Source: an uncultured Mucispirillum sp. (GTDB lineage Bacteria > Chrysiogenota > Deferribacteres > Deferribacterales > Mucispirillaceae). Taken from it: DNA of 64,000 nucleotides. Every line of letters starts with the position of its first letter. Position 1 is the first letter of the stretch. Shown in pieces: positions 55,671-64,000 of this stretch. A model generated the notes under the pieces. The model was not told where the DNA came from. It saw only the letters and a program-made list of their open reading frames with translations, and made no database searches. The stretch lies in the NCBI GenBank assembly GCA_944325215.1, contig CALUZC010000009.1:22559-86558 (forward strand). Direction: 5' to 3'. Made by a program: the position numbers and the translations under genes.

Positions 55671-56405
55671 ATGGATAATCTGCACACAGGGATTGATGAA
55701 TATTTATCAGGTGATTTATCGAAAGCTATTAAGCTATTAAATGAACATATAAATAATAATGGCTATGACTTAGGTGCTGCATACTACCATTTAGGGTTAT
55801 GTTACAGTGATTTAAATAATCTTTCTGAAGCATGTAAACACTTTGTAAAAGCAGTAGAATTTTCCCCTAATAAATCAATGTATTTATATAAGCTTGGTCT
55901 TTGTTATTACAGGCTTATGGCTTTGGATAAAGCTCGTGATATACTTTTAAAGACAATTAATATTAACCCAGAACATCAACGTTCAAGATTTTTATTAGGG
56001 CAGGTTTATTTCCAACAAGGGCAAATGAATGAAGCAGAAAATATTTTTACTAATGTTCTTGAAAAAAGCCCGGATTTTGCTGATGCTTATTATTATAGAG
56101 CGATTACAAGATACCAGCTTTCAAAAGATAAGCAGGCATTACAAGATTTAGATAAAGCAATAAATATTAACCCTGACTATATTGATGCGTTACTTGAATC
56201 ATCTAAAATAAACTTTGAAAATGGTAGCTATAATGAGGCAGCAGATATTTGTAAAGTAATATATGATAAGGGTTATCGTAACTTTTCATTTATTAAATAC
56301 TATTTGACAACATTATCTAAAACTGATAGAAAAGACGAACTAAAACTTTTAAAAACAGAGTCAGCATCATTATTTCCTAATAATCTTGAGATTGATAATA
56401 TTTAA
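55671..56405 (+). CDS. Tetratricopeptide-repeat protein
   Basis: The 244-residue protein has no signal peptide and consists of about six TPR units, for example AAYYHLGLCYSDLNNLSEACK, MYLYKLGLCYYRLMALDKAR and RFLLGQVYFQQGQMNEAENI. TPR solenoids bind protein partners; the partner here is unknown. It follows the pseudouridine synthase directly and is followed by an AI-2E family transporter. Confidence 0.9.
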   Translation: MDNLHTGIDEYLSGDLSKAIKLLNEHINNNGYDLGAAYYHLGLCYSDLNNLSEACKHFVKAVEFSPNKSMYLYKLGLCYYRLMALDKARDILLKTININPEHQRSRFLLGQVYFQQGQMNEAENIFTNVLEKSPDFADAYYYRAITRYQLSKDKQALQDLDKAININPDYIDALLESSKINFENGSYNEAADICKVIYDKGYRNFSFIKYYLTTLSKTDRKDELKLLKTESASLFPNNLEIDNI

Positions 56406-56425
56406 TTTATATATGGAGGGTATAA

Positions 56426-57517
56426 ATGAAATTTAACGATATAGATTTTTCTTTGAAAAATATTGCTATATTTGCCAGTTCTTTATTTGTATTATTTTTA
56501 TTATATGCAACACGAGATATTTTAATTATTTTCATTATTTCTGTTTTAATAGCTTATCTTTTAAACCCAATCGTTGATTTTTTTGTTAAGCTTCATATTC
56601 CACGTTTTTTAAGTGTCTTATTACTTGTGCTGATTTTAATATTTTTCATACTTCTTTTATTAATGGGGCTTATTCCTGCTATGGTAAATGATATTAAGTA
56701 TATTATTGACCATACACCACAATATATTAACAATGTTTTTGCATTTATTGAGAAGATGCTTGCAAGATTTAATATAGAGTCGTCCCTTGATTTTGAAACA
56801 AGTAAAGCATATATAACAGAACGTATTGGTATTATATCAAAATATATTTTAAATACATTATCATCTGCTGCACTTTCTGCTGCAAATATTGTAGGGGTGC
56901 TTGTTAATATATTTATTGTTCCTGTGCTTGTATTCTTTTTACTTGTAGAATTTCCTGATTTTAAACAGTTTACAAATAAAGTAATTATTAGGTTTAAATT
57001 AGAAAAAGTTGTAGAGCATGTATCACAATTTGAAGCATTAATAGGTAAATATTTTAGAGGAATGTTTTTGGTTGGAACCATTCTTTCTTTTATGTATAGT
57101 GCTGTCCTTTTAATACTTGGTGTTAAAGGCTGGCTTTTTATAGGTGTTCTTACTGGCTATGGAGCAATGATTCCTTATGTGGGTTTTACTGTAGGTTTAA
57201 TTAGTGCAATTATTGCCACAGCTCTCACATTCCATCAGTTTTTACCAATTATATATACAATAATAGGTTATGTTATAGTGCAGGTTATTGAAAGTATGAT
57301 AGTTACACCAAAAATAGTCGGCGATAGTTTAGGCATAAGCCCTGTTGTTGTTATTGTTGGCTTAATGTTAGGTGGCTCTTTAGGTGGTTTTATAGGTATG
57401 CTTATTGCTCTGCCTATTGCTGCGTTTGTAAAAATATTAATAGATACATATATATTTGAAAAACCACTACCACAATTAAATAACACTACAAACAATAATA
57501 CAAGTGAAAATAAATAA
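56426..57517 (+). CDS. AI-2E family transporter (PerM-like)
   Basis: The 363-residue protein has eight predicted helices, with the family features LIAYLLNPIVDFFVKLHIPRF, VPVLVFFLLVEFPDFK and the conserved GAMIPYVGFTVGLISAII and PKIVGDSLGISPVVVIVGLMLGG. Members export small molecules or act as Na+/H+ antiporters; the AI-2 role is shown only for few. TGGAGGG precedes the ATG. Confidence 0.9.
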   Translation: MKFNDIDFSLKNIAIFASSLFVLFLLYATRDILIIFIISVLIAYLLNPIVDFFVKLHIPRFLSVLLLVLILIFFILLLLMGLIPAMVNDIKYIIDHTPQYINNVFAFIEKMLARFNIESSLDFETSKAYITERIGIISKYILNTLSSAALSAANIVGVLVNIFIVPVLVFFLLVEFPDFKQFTNKVIIRFKLEKVVEHVSQFEALIGKYFRGMFLVGTILSFMYSAVLLILGVKGWLFIGVLTGYGAMIPYVGFTVGLISAIIATALTFHQFLPIIYTIIGYVIVQVIESMIVTPKIVGDSLGISPVVVIVGLMLGGSLGGFIGMLIALPIAAFVKILIDTYIFEKPLPQLNNTTNNNTSENK

Positions 57518-57633
57518 TATTTTTTATATTTTATATTACAATATAAATTATTGATAATTAATATTATAATTTATTTGTATAGTATTTTATATATATTTTA
57601 TGCATATTTTTTTATGTTTTTAATATTATTTTC

Positions 57634-57662
57634 TTGCCAAAACTATAACATTATTCTATAAT
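57634..57662 (+). promoter_or_regulatory. Promoter of the iclR gene
   Basis: TTGCCA (57634-57639) is followed after 17 bases by a perfect TATAAT (57657-57662), about 33 bases before the ATG. IclR regulators often repress their own promoter, but no clear palindrome is seen here. Confidence 0.75.
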
Positions 57663-57694
57663 TTAACATAATATATTTGCAGGAGAATATTGTT

Positions 57695-58477
57695 ATGTAT
57701 AAACCTAATGTTAAATCTATCCAGTCTGTTCAGCATGCTTTACAGCTTTTTGAAGTATTTAGAACAAATTATGATAAAGATGAGTTTGGTGTTACGGAGC
57801 TTTCTAAAACACTTGGTTTACATAAAAACAATGTGTTTAGGCTTTTAGCTACTTTATCAGCCTGTGGTTATATAGAGCAAAATCCTGTTACAGAAAACTA
57901 CAGGCTTGGTATTGGTATTTTTAATTTAGGTCAGAAATTTATTAATAAATTAGGTTTTCTGCGTCTTGCTCGACCATTTATGGAAAAAATAGTATCAGAA
58001 GTTGGCGAAGCATGTTATGTGGGTATATTAAGGGAAGGTAATGTTATATATCTTGACTTAGTTGAAGCAGACCACCCTGTCCGTATAGTTTCTCGTGTAG
58101 GTAAAGATGTTCCTGCATACTGCACATCTATTGGTAAAATCCAGCTTGCTTTTTCTGGTGAAGATGAGCTTAATAAAATATATCTTGGTGCAAGGCTTAA
58201 AAAATATACTGATTACACTATCACTTCTTTACCTGAATTAAAAAAACATTTAAAAGAAGTTAGTGCCAATGAATATGCTATTGATAACCAGGAGTTTGAA
58301 AACAATGTATGCTGCATTGCTGTGCCTATAAAAGATTATTTAGGAACACCTGTTGCAGCTATTAGTGTTGCAGGGCCGGGATATAGAATGAGCCATGAAA
58401 GGCTTGTAAATGATATACTGCCTATTGCAAAAAAATATGCTAAAGAAATATCAAAAAGGCTTGGCTATCAAAACTAA
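57695..58477 (+). CDS. IclR-family transcriptional regulator
   Basis: The ATG at 57695 has AGGAG nine bases before it; an upstream TTG at 57677 is rejected. The 260-residue protein has an N-terminal winged helix (SVQHALQLFEVF, then VTELSKTLGLHKNNVFRLLATLSACGYIEQ) and a C-terminal effector-binding domain with GEACYVGILREGNVIYLDLV, PAYCTSIGKIQLAF and CCIAVPIKDYLGTPVAAISV. Typical ligands are aromatic or small organic acids. It overlaps a flavin split-barrel gene by one base. Confidence 0.93.
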   Translation: MYKPNVKSIQSVQHALQLFEVFRTNYDKDEFGVTELSKTLGLHKNNVFRLLATLSACGYIEQNPVTENYRLGIGIFNLGQKFINKLGFLRLARPFMEKIVSEVGEACYVGILREGNVIYLDLVEADHPVRIVSRVGKDVPAYCTSIGKIQLAFSGEDELNKIYLGARLKKYTDYTITSLPELKKHLKEVSANEYAIDNQEFENNVCCIAVPIKDYLGTPVAAISVAGPGYRMSHERLVNDILPIAKKYAKEISKRLGYQN

Positions 58478-58941
58478 TGGGTAAAAATAATAGAATCATT
58501 CATGATGAAAATGAGAAAATTGCTGCCCTTTCATCAATGGAAATATTACGTCTTGGTTTAGTTGATGATGAAGGGCATGCTTATATTGTTCCAGTTAATT
58601 TTGCATATTTTGATAACAAGCTTTATTTCCATACTGGGCTTAAAGGTAAAAAAATATCTTTTTTAAAAAGAGATATTATCTCTTTTCAGGCAGATAGATA
58701 TGATGGTTTAAAAACAGCAGATACTGCCTGTGGTCATTCCAGCTATTTTTATTCTGTTTATGGTAAAGGTCATGCAGAATTTTTACAATCATATAGTGAC
58801 AAAATTTTTGCTCTTAATTTATTAATGGAAAAATATACTGGTAAAAAATATAGTGATTTTCCTTCAAAAACATTGGATATTACAGAAGTTGTATGTATCC
58901 ATATTCAATCCCTTGAAGCAAGAGCCCATACAAAAATGTAG
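58477..58941 (+). CDS. Pyridoxamine 5'-phosphate oxidase-family (NimA-like) flavoprotein
   Basis: The 154-residue split-barrel protein has LRLGLVDDEGHAYIVPVNFAYFDNKLYFHTGLKGKK in pieces typical of this FMN-binding family (for instance YIVPVNFAYF and LYFHTGLKGK), and FYSVYGKGHAEFLQ. NimA-like members reduce nitro groups or bind flavin or haem; the exact activity is unknown. It starts on the iclR stop (TAATG), so it is probably the main target of that regulator. Confidence 0.85.
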   Translation: MGKNNRIIHDENEKIAALSSMEILRLGLVDDEGHAYIVPVNFAYFDNKLYFHTGLKGKKISFLKRDIISFQADRYDGLKTADTACGHSSYFYSVYGKGHAEFLQSYSDKIFALNLLMEKYTGKKYSDFPSKTLDITEVVCIHIQSLEARAHTKM

Positions 58942-59240
58942 TATTGCTCTTATTTATTGTAGATATTAAGCAAATGTATTATTATCCCAATGTAATCTAG
59001 AATGTTTTTCACATAATGCTGCAACACTTGATGATAGTAAAATAAGTGTTATATTTATTTGTTATATTTATGTCTAATCCTAATGAAATATCTAGAATAT
59101 ATCATTGATAATTGTTATTAATGATATTTATATACTATTATAAATATTCAAGCAGTTATAAATAACTAATGTATTATTTAACAGTATAAATTTTATTTCG
59201 AAACTTATATTTAAAATAAGTTAGTATACTTAATAAAAAT
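58942..59240. other. AT-rich intergenic region, no gene seen
   Basis: Between the convergent flavoprotein and anion symporter genes only the terminator at its right end (59241-59268) is recognisable. No reading frame with family features is present. Confidence 0.5.
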
Positions 59241-59268
59241 AAGGGCATATATTTTCATATATACCCTT
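59241..59268. terminator. Terminator of the anion symporter gene
   Basis: AAGGGCATATAT (59241-59252), loop TTTC, and ATATATACCCTT (59257-59268) pair over 12 positions with one mismatch. T-rich DNA on both sides lets it work in either direction. Confidence 0.8.
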
Positions 59269-59293
59269 TTATATTTGTAATATTAATTATAAA

Positions 59294-60898
59294 CTATTTT
59301 GTAGTTACAGCTTCAGCAGCTTTTGCCCAATCTGGAGTTGCATGTAAATCTATACCCCAAAGAAGTGGCATTAAATAGTATATGAAAATTACTATTACTA
59401 CAGTCCCAATAAGATTTAACCAAAGACCTGCTTTTGCCATATCTTTAATACGGACAGCACCACTACCAAATACAACTGCATTTGGTGGGGTAGCAACAGG
59501 CAGCATAAATGCAAAAGATGCTGCAACACATGCAGGAACTATTGTTGCATAAGGGTGAATACCAAGTGCAATTGCTGAAGCACCCATTATCGGAACAAGT
59601 AATGTTGCTGTAGCTGTGTTTGATGTAATCTCTGTTAAAAATACTACAAGTAATGTTACTATTATAATAAATATTAACATGTGTAACCCTTGCAGACCAT
59701 TAAGCTGTTGAGCAATATAAGATGCAAGACCTGATTTTTCAAAACCAGAAGCCACTGCAAAACCACCACCAAAAAGAAGAACTATATCCCAAGGAATTTT
59801 TACTGCTGTTTTCCAGTCAAGTATAAACTCACCTGTTCTCCAGTTAGCAGGGATTATAAATAAAAGCATTGTTCCAAACATTGCAATAACCGTATCATTT
59901 AATTTACCTTTTAATACAGGTATTGCATCAACAATTACAGGGTTAAATACCCATAAAAGACCAACTAATATAAATACTGCTAAAACTATTTGCTCTTCTT
60001 TTTTTATTTTACCCATTTTTTTGATTTCATCATCAATAACTTTTTCGCCATCTGCTAGTTTTAAATCTTTTGTTTTGAAAAGGAATTTAACAATTAAAAC
60101 CCAAGTTATTGCAAGCATTATAATTACAAGTGGTAAACCAAGCATCATCCATTCAGCAAATGAAATTGTTTGACCGTAAGTAGTGTTAAGCATACCAACC
60201 ATAATAGTATTTGGAGGAGTTCCTATAATCGTTGCAATACCACCAATAGAAGCAGCATATGCAATAGCAAGCATTAAACCTTTACCAAAGTTTTGCTCCC
60301 TTTCACCTACACTGCCATCAAGAAGCTGTTTTGAAGAAATCCCTGTAACTTGTGCAATAACTGCTAAACCAATAGGAACCATCATCATAGCTGTAGCTGT
60401 ATTTGACACCCACATGGAAATAAAACCTGTTGCAACCATAAAACCTAATGTCATCTTAGCAGGGCTTGTACCTACAAGCTTAATAGTATATAGTGCAATA
60501 CGCCTGTGAAGATTCCATCTTTCCATAGTAACTGCAACAAAGAAACCACCAATAAATAAGTATATTGTAGGGTTTGCATACTGTGCTGTAACCTGCCCAA
60601 CAGGTGTTACATCTAAAAGTGGATAAAATAAAATAGGTAGTAATGAAGTAGCAGGTATAGGCACTGCTTCTGTAATCCACCAAACTGCCATTAATACTGT
60701 AATAGCTGCTACACGCATAGCAGAAACCTTCATACCTTCTGGAACTGGTAAAAGTAACATAATAATAAATAAAACAGGACCAAGCACTAAACCTACTTTT
60801 TGAGTAGTTGAATAACCTATAACAACCTTTTGTTTGTCCTTCTTGCTGTTATCAACTACTGCTTTACTTGATTCCTGGTTAGTTGAATTATCTTTCAT
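59294..60898 (-). CDS. DASS-family sodium-coupled anion symporter (SLC13)
   Basis: The 534-residue protein has about 11 helices and both Na+/substrate hairpin motifs, MWVSNTATAMMMVPI (first half) and TEITSNTATATLLVPI (second half), with the SNT signatures of the family. A charged N-terminal extension of about 25 residues precedes the first helix. It likely imports dicarboxylates such as succinate, malate or fumarate with Na+; sulfate or citrate remain possible. Succinate import would serve the sdh complex encoded in this window, but that link is a guess. Confidence 0.93.
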   Translation of the reverse strand: MKDNSTNQESSKAVVDNSKKDKQKVVIGYSTTQKVGLVLGPVLFIIMLLLPVPEGMKVSAMRVAAITVLMAVWWITEAVPIPATSLLPILFYPLLDVTPVGQVTAQYANPTIYLFIGGFFVAVTMERWNLHRRIALYTIKLVGTSPAKMTLGFMVATGFISMWVSNTATAMMMVPIGLAVIAQVTGISSKQLLDGSVGEREQNFGKGLMLAIAYAASIGGIATIIGTPPNTIMVGMLNTTYGQTISFAEWMMLGLPLVIIMLAITWVLIVKFLFKTKDLKLADGEKVIDDEIKKMGKIKKEEQIVLAVFILVGLLWVFNPVIVDAIPVLKGKLNDTVIAMFGTMLLFIIPANWRTGEFILDWKTAVKIPWDIVLLFGGGFAVASGFEKSGLASYIAQQLNGLQGLHMLIFIIIVTLLVVFLTEITSNTATATLLVPIMGASAIALGIHPYATIVPACVAASFAFMLPVATPPNAVVFGSGAVRIKDMAKAGLWLNLIGTVVIVIFIYYLMPLLWGIDLHATPDWAKAAEAVTTK

Positions 60899-61155
60899 TT
60901 AGTCCTCCAAATATATCTAAAATTAATAAAATAAGGTGTTTATATCTTAGATAATATTAATTTTAAAACAGCTTGTTATACAGCATAAGTATAAGCCTAC
61001 CATATAATTTTTATGAAAGCAATAGAAAGAAAGATTAAAAGGGTAATAAAAATATATTTTTATGAATATTACTTCATAAATATTATATTATTATTTAAAT
61101 TGAGTAAAATAAATTAATACCAATATAAAACAAATATAAAAAACTGTTTTATTTT

Positions 61156-62220
61156 TTAAACTATTTCTGTTAGATTATAAACATATTTATCCAGTGTATC
61201 GCTTATTATTTCTGCTTTATTATTATTTATATATACTGTTTGTTCTAATCTTACACCAAATTTTCCAGGCAAATAAATTCCCGGTTCAATTGTAAATACC
61301 ATACCGTCTTCTATAACAGTATCAGATTTTGCTCTTAAAACTGGCAGTTCATGAACATCAATACCTACACCATGACCTAGTGAGTGGTTAAAATACTCTC
61401 CATAACCTTTTTCTGTAATATAATCTCTTGCAATTTTATCTACATTACTGCAGATTATCCCTTCACTTATTCCTTCAATTGATTTTTCCACAGCTACTCG
61501 AACAATATCTATTACATTTAATATTTCACTATCACTGCCACTATATACCATACGGGTATAATCACTTGTGTATGTATTACGGCTTCCAAAATCTATAATT
61601 ACAGGTTCATTTTCCATAACTATTTTATCACTTGCAACACCATGGGGCATAGCTCCCCTTACACCAGAAGCAACAATAGTTTCAAAACTTTCACCATTTG
61701 CTCCAAGCATCTTCATATGGTATTCTAAAGCTGCTGCCCATGATTTTTCACTATTATTATATTGAAATGATTTTAATGCTTTCAAAAATGCTTTACCTGC
61801 TAATTTATACTGTTCTTTTATTAGCTTAATCTCTTTATCATCTTTTATCATTCTTAATTTTTGCATTATATCATTTTCATCAAGATATATTTCAACACCA
61901 CCTGCTGCTATTTTTGAGCTAATGTTAATAGAACAGCTTGGCTGTAATAATATTTTTTTATACTTTGCACAGTCTTCACTGTATATCTTATTATAATCTT
62001 TTACTATCTCAGTATTAATATGGTCATAAACTTCTTCCTTAGACTGCACTTCATACCTGCCATCAGTATAAAAAAATGCACCTTCTAAATCTACAATCAT
62101 ATAAGCCGTTGTGCCTGTAAAACCACTTAAATATTTAACATCTGATAAATTAGTTACTAATATGGCAGGTATTTCTAATTTCCTTAACTGCCTTTGCACT
62201 TCTGCAATACGTTTTATCAC
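61156..62220 (-). CDS. pepQ: M24-family aminopeptidase (Xaa-Pro type)
   Basis: The start is GTG at 62220, overlapping the aroQ stop (GTGA) and seven bases after AGGGG; a GTG at 62226 is too close to that site. The 354-residue enzyme has an N-terminal creatinase-like domain and the pita-bread catalytic domain with all five metal ligands: DFGSRNTYTSDYTRM (two Asp), SLGHGVGIDVHELP (His), VFTIEPGIYLPG (Glu) and GVRLEQTVYI (Glu). It releases N-terminal residues before proline. The symbol is by resemblance only; pepP is an alternative. Confidence 0.88.
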   Translation of the reverse strand: MIKRIAEVQRQLRKLEIPAILVTNLSDVKYLSGFTGTTAYMIVDLEGAFFYTDGRYEVQSKEEVYDHINTEIVKDYNKIYSEDCAKYKKILLQPSCSINISSKIAAGGVEIYLDENDIMQKLRMIKDDKEIKLIKEQYKLAGKAFLKALKSFQYNNSEKSWAAALEYHMKMLGANGESFETIVASGVRGAMPHGVASDKIVMENEPVIIDFGSRNTYTSDYTRMVYSGSDSEILNVIDIVRVAVEKSIEGISEGIICSNVDKIARDYITEKGYGEYFNHSLGHGVGIDVHELPVLRAKSDTVIEDGMVFTIEPGIYLPGKFGVRLEQTVYINNNKAEIISDTLDKYVYNLTEIV

Positions 62221-62648
62221 TGCCACACCCCTGTTGCAAAATAATCAAGTGCCAGTAAATAAGAATCTTCTTTAAAGCCTGCTATTACTCCAAGAGCAAT
62301 ATCTGAAAGATAAGATTGATGCCTAAATTGTTCCCTTGCAAACACATTTGATAAATGCACCTCAATAAATTTTGCATTAATAGAAAGCAGTGCATCTCTT
62401 ATTGCAATACTTGTATGGGTATATGCTCCAGCATTTAATATAATACCATCATAATTTTCAGACTGTTGTATACATGTCACTATATCACCTTCATTATTAG
62501 ACTGAAAAAATTCTATATCTATACCGTGCTGCTCCGCCCTTTCTCTTACCAACTCTTCAAGCTCCATATAGGTAATACCACCATAATGGCCTGGTTCACG
62601 TTTGCCAAGCATATTTATATTTGGTCCATTAATAACTAAAATCTTCAT
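62217..62648 (-). CDS. aroQ: 3-dehydroquinate dehydratase, type II
   Basis: The 143-residue enzyme of the shikimate pathway has the type II motifs INGPNINMLGKREPGHYGG with its catalytic Tyr, QSNNEGDIVTCIQQ, LNAGAYTHTSIAIRDAL and the catalytic His in FIEVHLSNVFAREQFR. AAGGAAC precedes the ATG. It overlaps pepQ and the upstream acidic gene (ATGA). The aroQ-pepQ pair is common in diverse bacteria, often before efp, which is not in view. Confidence 0.95.
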   Translation of the reverse strand: MKILVINGPNINMLGKREPGHYGGITYMELEELVRERAEQHGIDIEFFQSNNEGDIVTCIQQSENYDGIILNAGAYTHTSIAIRDALLSINAKFIEVHLSNVFAREQFRHQSYLSDIALGVIAGFKEDSYLLALDYFATGVWQ

Positions 62649-64000
62649 ATATGTTCCTTATTGTTTCTTACTTTATCTAAAAACTGTTCCAGTTTTTCTA
62701 ATGTTTTCTCTTTATCTGAAAACTCTATTTCTTCATCATTTGTCATATCTTCCTGAGTCATGCCAACAGCACCTAATATTTCGTCCATAATATCACCCTG
62801 TGTAAAAGGTGCAGACTCTCCCAAATCTATATTTGGCAGTTCATTATCATTATCTCTATAACTTTCATCAACTATGGAACCATATTTAAAATCATCATCT
62901 ATCATATCATCATATGTCATATCCACTACTGATGACGGTATTTTTCTATTATATAAATCCTTTACTTCCTTTTCATGTTCTGATAATTCTTTTGTTTCAC
63001 TTTTATCTTCAGAACTTGTTTTACTATCTTCATTAGTTGTTTCTAATATATTTTCTTCATTATCTTCTATATCTTCTACATCTGACCCTTGGTCTATTTT
63101 CTGCTCATCTAATATACTATCTTCACTACTTATATTATCATTACTATCATCAAATAACTGCTGTTCATCTAATTCTTCTATTTTATCTTCATACTGTTCT
63201 AATGGCTCATCAAGTATATCTTTTTCATCACTATCTGCTGTATATAATATATCTTCATTATTATTATTTTCTTCTGATGATAACTCATTTATATCACTTT
63301 CTTCATCTTCATTATCCAGTGATAATTCATCGCTACCTATATTATCTTCTCTATTGCCATCTTCTGTTAAAAGGCTGTCTATATTATCTTCATTTTCTTC
63401 TACATCATTATTATCTGCTGGTAATGCATTTAAATCATCTTCACTATCATTATTCTCTTCTAATGAAATCTCATTAATATTACTAGTTTCATCTGCATTG
63501 TCTAATACTGCTTCTTCATGATTTTCTTCTTTATCACTTTCTTCACTTAAAGCTGATAATAAATCATTGCTTTCTTCTTTATCACTTTCTTCACTTAAAG
63601 CAGATAATAAATCATCGCTTTCTTCTTTATCACTATCTTCACTTAAAGCAGATAATAAATCATCACTTTCTTCTTTATCAATATCTTCACTTAAAGCAGA
63701 TAATAAATCATCACTTTCTTCTTTATCACTATCTTCACTTAAAGCCGATAATAAATCATCACTTTCTTCTTTATCACTATCTTCACTTAAAGCCGATAAT
63801 AAATCATCGCTTTCTTCTTTATCAATATCTTCACTTAAAGCAGATAATAAATCATCGCTTTCTTCTTTATCACTATCTTCACTTAAAGCCGATAATAAAT
63901 CATCGCTTTCTTCTTTATCACTTTCTTCACTTAAAGCCGATAATAAATCATCACTTTCTTCTTTATCACTTTCTTCACTTAAAGCTGTCTGTAAGCTGCT
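62645..64000 (-). CDS. Very acidic repeat protein, partial (5' end beyond window)
   Basis: The frame is open without a stop from the window edge to 62645, at least 451 residues; an internal Met at 62926 is not its start. The visible N-terminal part is nine-plus copies of a 16-residue repeat (consensus SALSEDSDKEESDDLL). It is followed by about 200 residues of Glu/Asp/Ser/Asn-rich, low-complexity sequence and a more regular tail (GDIMDEILGAVGMTQED; TLEKLEQFLDKVRNN). Net charge is strongly negative. I do not recognise a family. It sits upstream of aroQ-pepQ and overlaps aroQ by four bases. Confidence 0.85.
   Translation of the reverse strand, partial: SSLQTALSEESDKEESDDLLSALSEESDKEESDDLLSALSEDSDKEESDDLLSALSEDIDKEESDDLLSALSEDSDKEESDDLLSALSEDSDKEESDDLLSALSEDIDKEESDDLLSALSEDSDKEESDDLLSALSEESDKEESNDLLSALSEESDKEENHEEAVLDNADETSNINEISLEENNDSEDDLNALPADNNDVEENEDNIDSLLTEDGNREDNIGSDELSLDNEDEESDINELSSEENNNNEDILYTADSDEKDILDEPLEQYEDKIEELDEQQLFDDSNDNISSEDSILDEQKIDQGSDVEDIEDNEENILETTNEDSKTSSEDKSETKELSEHEKEVKDLYNRKIPSSVVDMTYDDMIDDDFKYGSIVDESYRDNDNELPNIDLGESAPFTQGDIMDEILGAVGMTQEDMTNDEEIEFSDKEKTLEKLEQFLDKVRNNKEHI
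63523..63985 (-). repeat. 48-bp tandem repeat inside the acidic protein gene
   Basis: The motif beginning cttaaagc recurs at 63546, 63594, 63642, 63690, 63738, 63786, 63834, 63882, 63930 and 63978, each exactly 48 bases apart, with partial units at both ends. Differences between copies are few (E/D and S/I changes). The unit is a multiple of three, so copy-number change keeps the frame. Confidence 0.95.

Noticed and set aside
62645..62926. A separate 93-residue gene starting at the Met at 62926
   Set aside because: The same frame is open back to the window edge, so this is the tail of a larger protein, not a small gene.
62874..63521. Long Ser-rich and His/Tyr/Leu-rich plus-strand frames (62874-63521 and 63037-63477)
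   Set aside because: They are antisense to the Glu/Asp/Ser-rich gene; their odd composition is just its codons read backwards.

Overview
The window is strongly AT-rich chromosomal DNA from a Gram-negative bacterium. It has a System I cytochrome c maturation locus, RND efflux, lipoproteins, a four-subunit succinate dehydrogenase and complete housekeeping genes. From base composition, gene content and protein style I infer a member of the Deferribacterota, most likely a gut organism close to Mucispirillum. This is recognition from memory, not a database result.

Layout. 1-10.7 kb is housekeeping: the start of an allE-like ureidoglycine aminohydrolase gene; psd-pssA-leuA; recA-recX-rplI-dnaB; then an sdhCDAB operon with its own promoter and a strong terminator. 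10.8-16.1 kb is accessory: a GIY-YIG/DUF4357 gene cut by an in-frame stop, a clostripain-type lipoprotein, and a small HTH / ImmA-IrrE peptidase / PIN-like module. That module lies between the end of an RND transporter gene and a decayed second copy of the same gene end. 16.1-30.1 kb holds an RND efflux pair, ccmABCD plus a separate ccmE (ccmD is a 47-codon gene), ccdA, a Fur-box/feoA unit followed by a broken rseC, and ppk1 with two tandem Ppx/GppA proteins, one of which has lost its catalytic motifs.

30.2-41.7 kb is a defence island. It contains vapBC, a fragment of a DUF3427-type gene, and a tightly overlapping six-gene restriction-modification-like operon (GHKL/MORC-like ATPase, Z1 helicase, PD-(D/E)XK DUF4420 protein, AIPR protein, 5-methylcytosine methyltransferase, Vsr). 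A Fic protein follows, preceded by a regular array of four 32-bp palindromes on an exact 40-bp period and by a 53-residue antitoxin-like gene.

41.8-64 kb returns to the core: WD40 and LPP20/DUF4384 envelope proteins, thiD, dnaE, a sodium:solute symporter, a CDF metal transporter, the DUF2232-rpsR-ssb-rpsF cluster, a RluD-type pseudouridine synthase, TPR and AI-2E family proteins, an IclR regulator with a flavin split-barrel protein, a DASS anion symporter, and pepQ-aroQ. The window ends inside a very acidic protein gene carrying a 48-bp (16-residue) tandem repeat.

The best candidates for something new are the HTH/ImmA-IrrE/PIN-like triad, the palindrome array in front of fic, and the degenerate Ppx/GppA partner. 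The Z1/AIPR/GHKL operon is a known but little-studied architecture.
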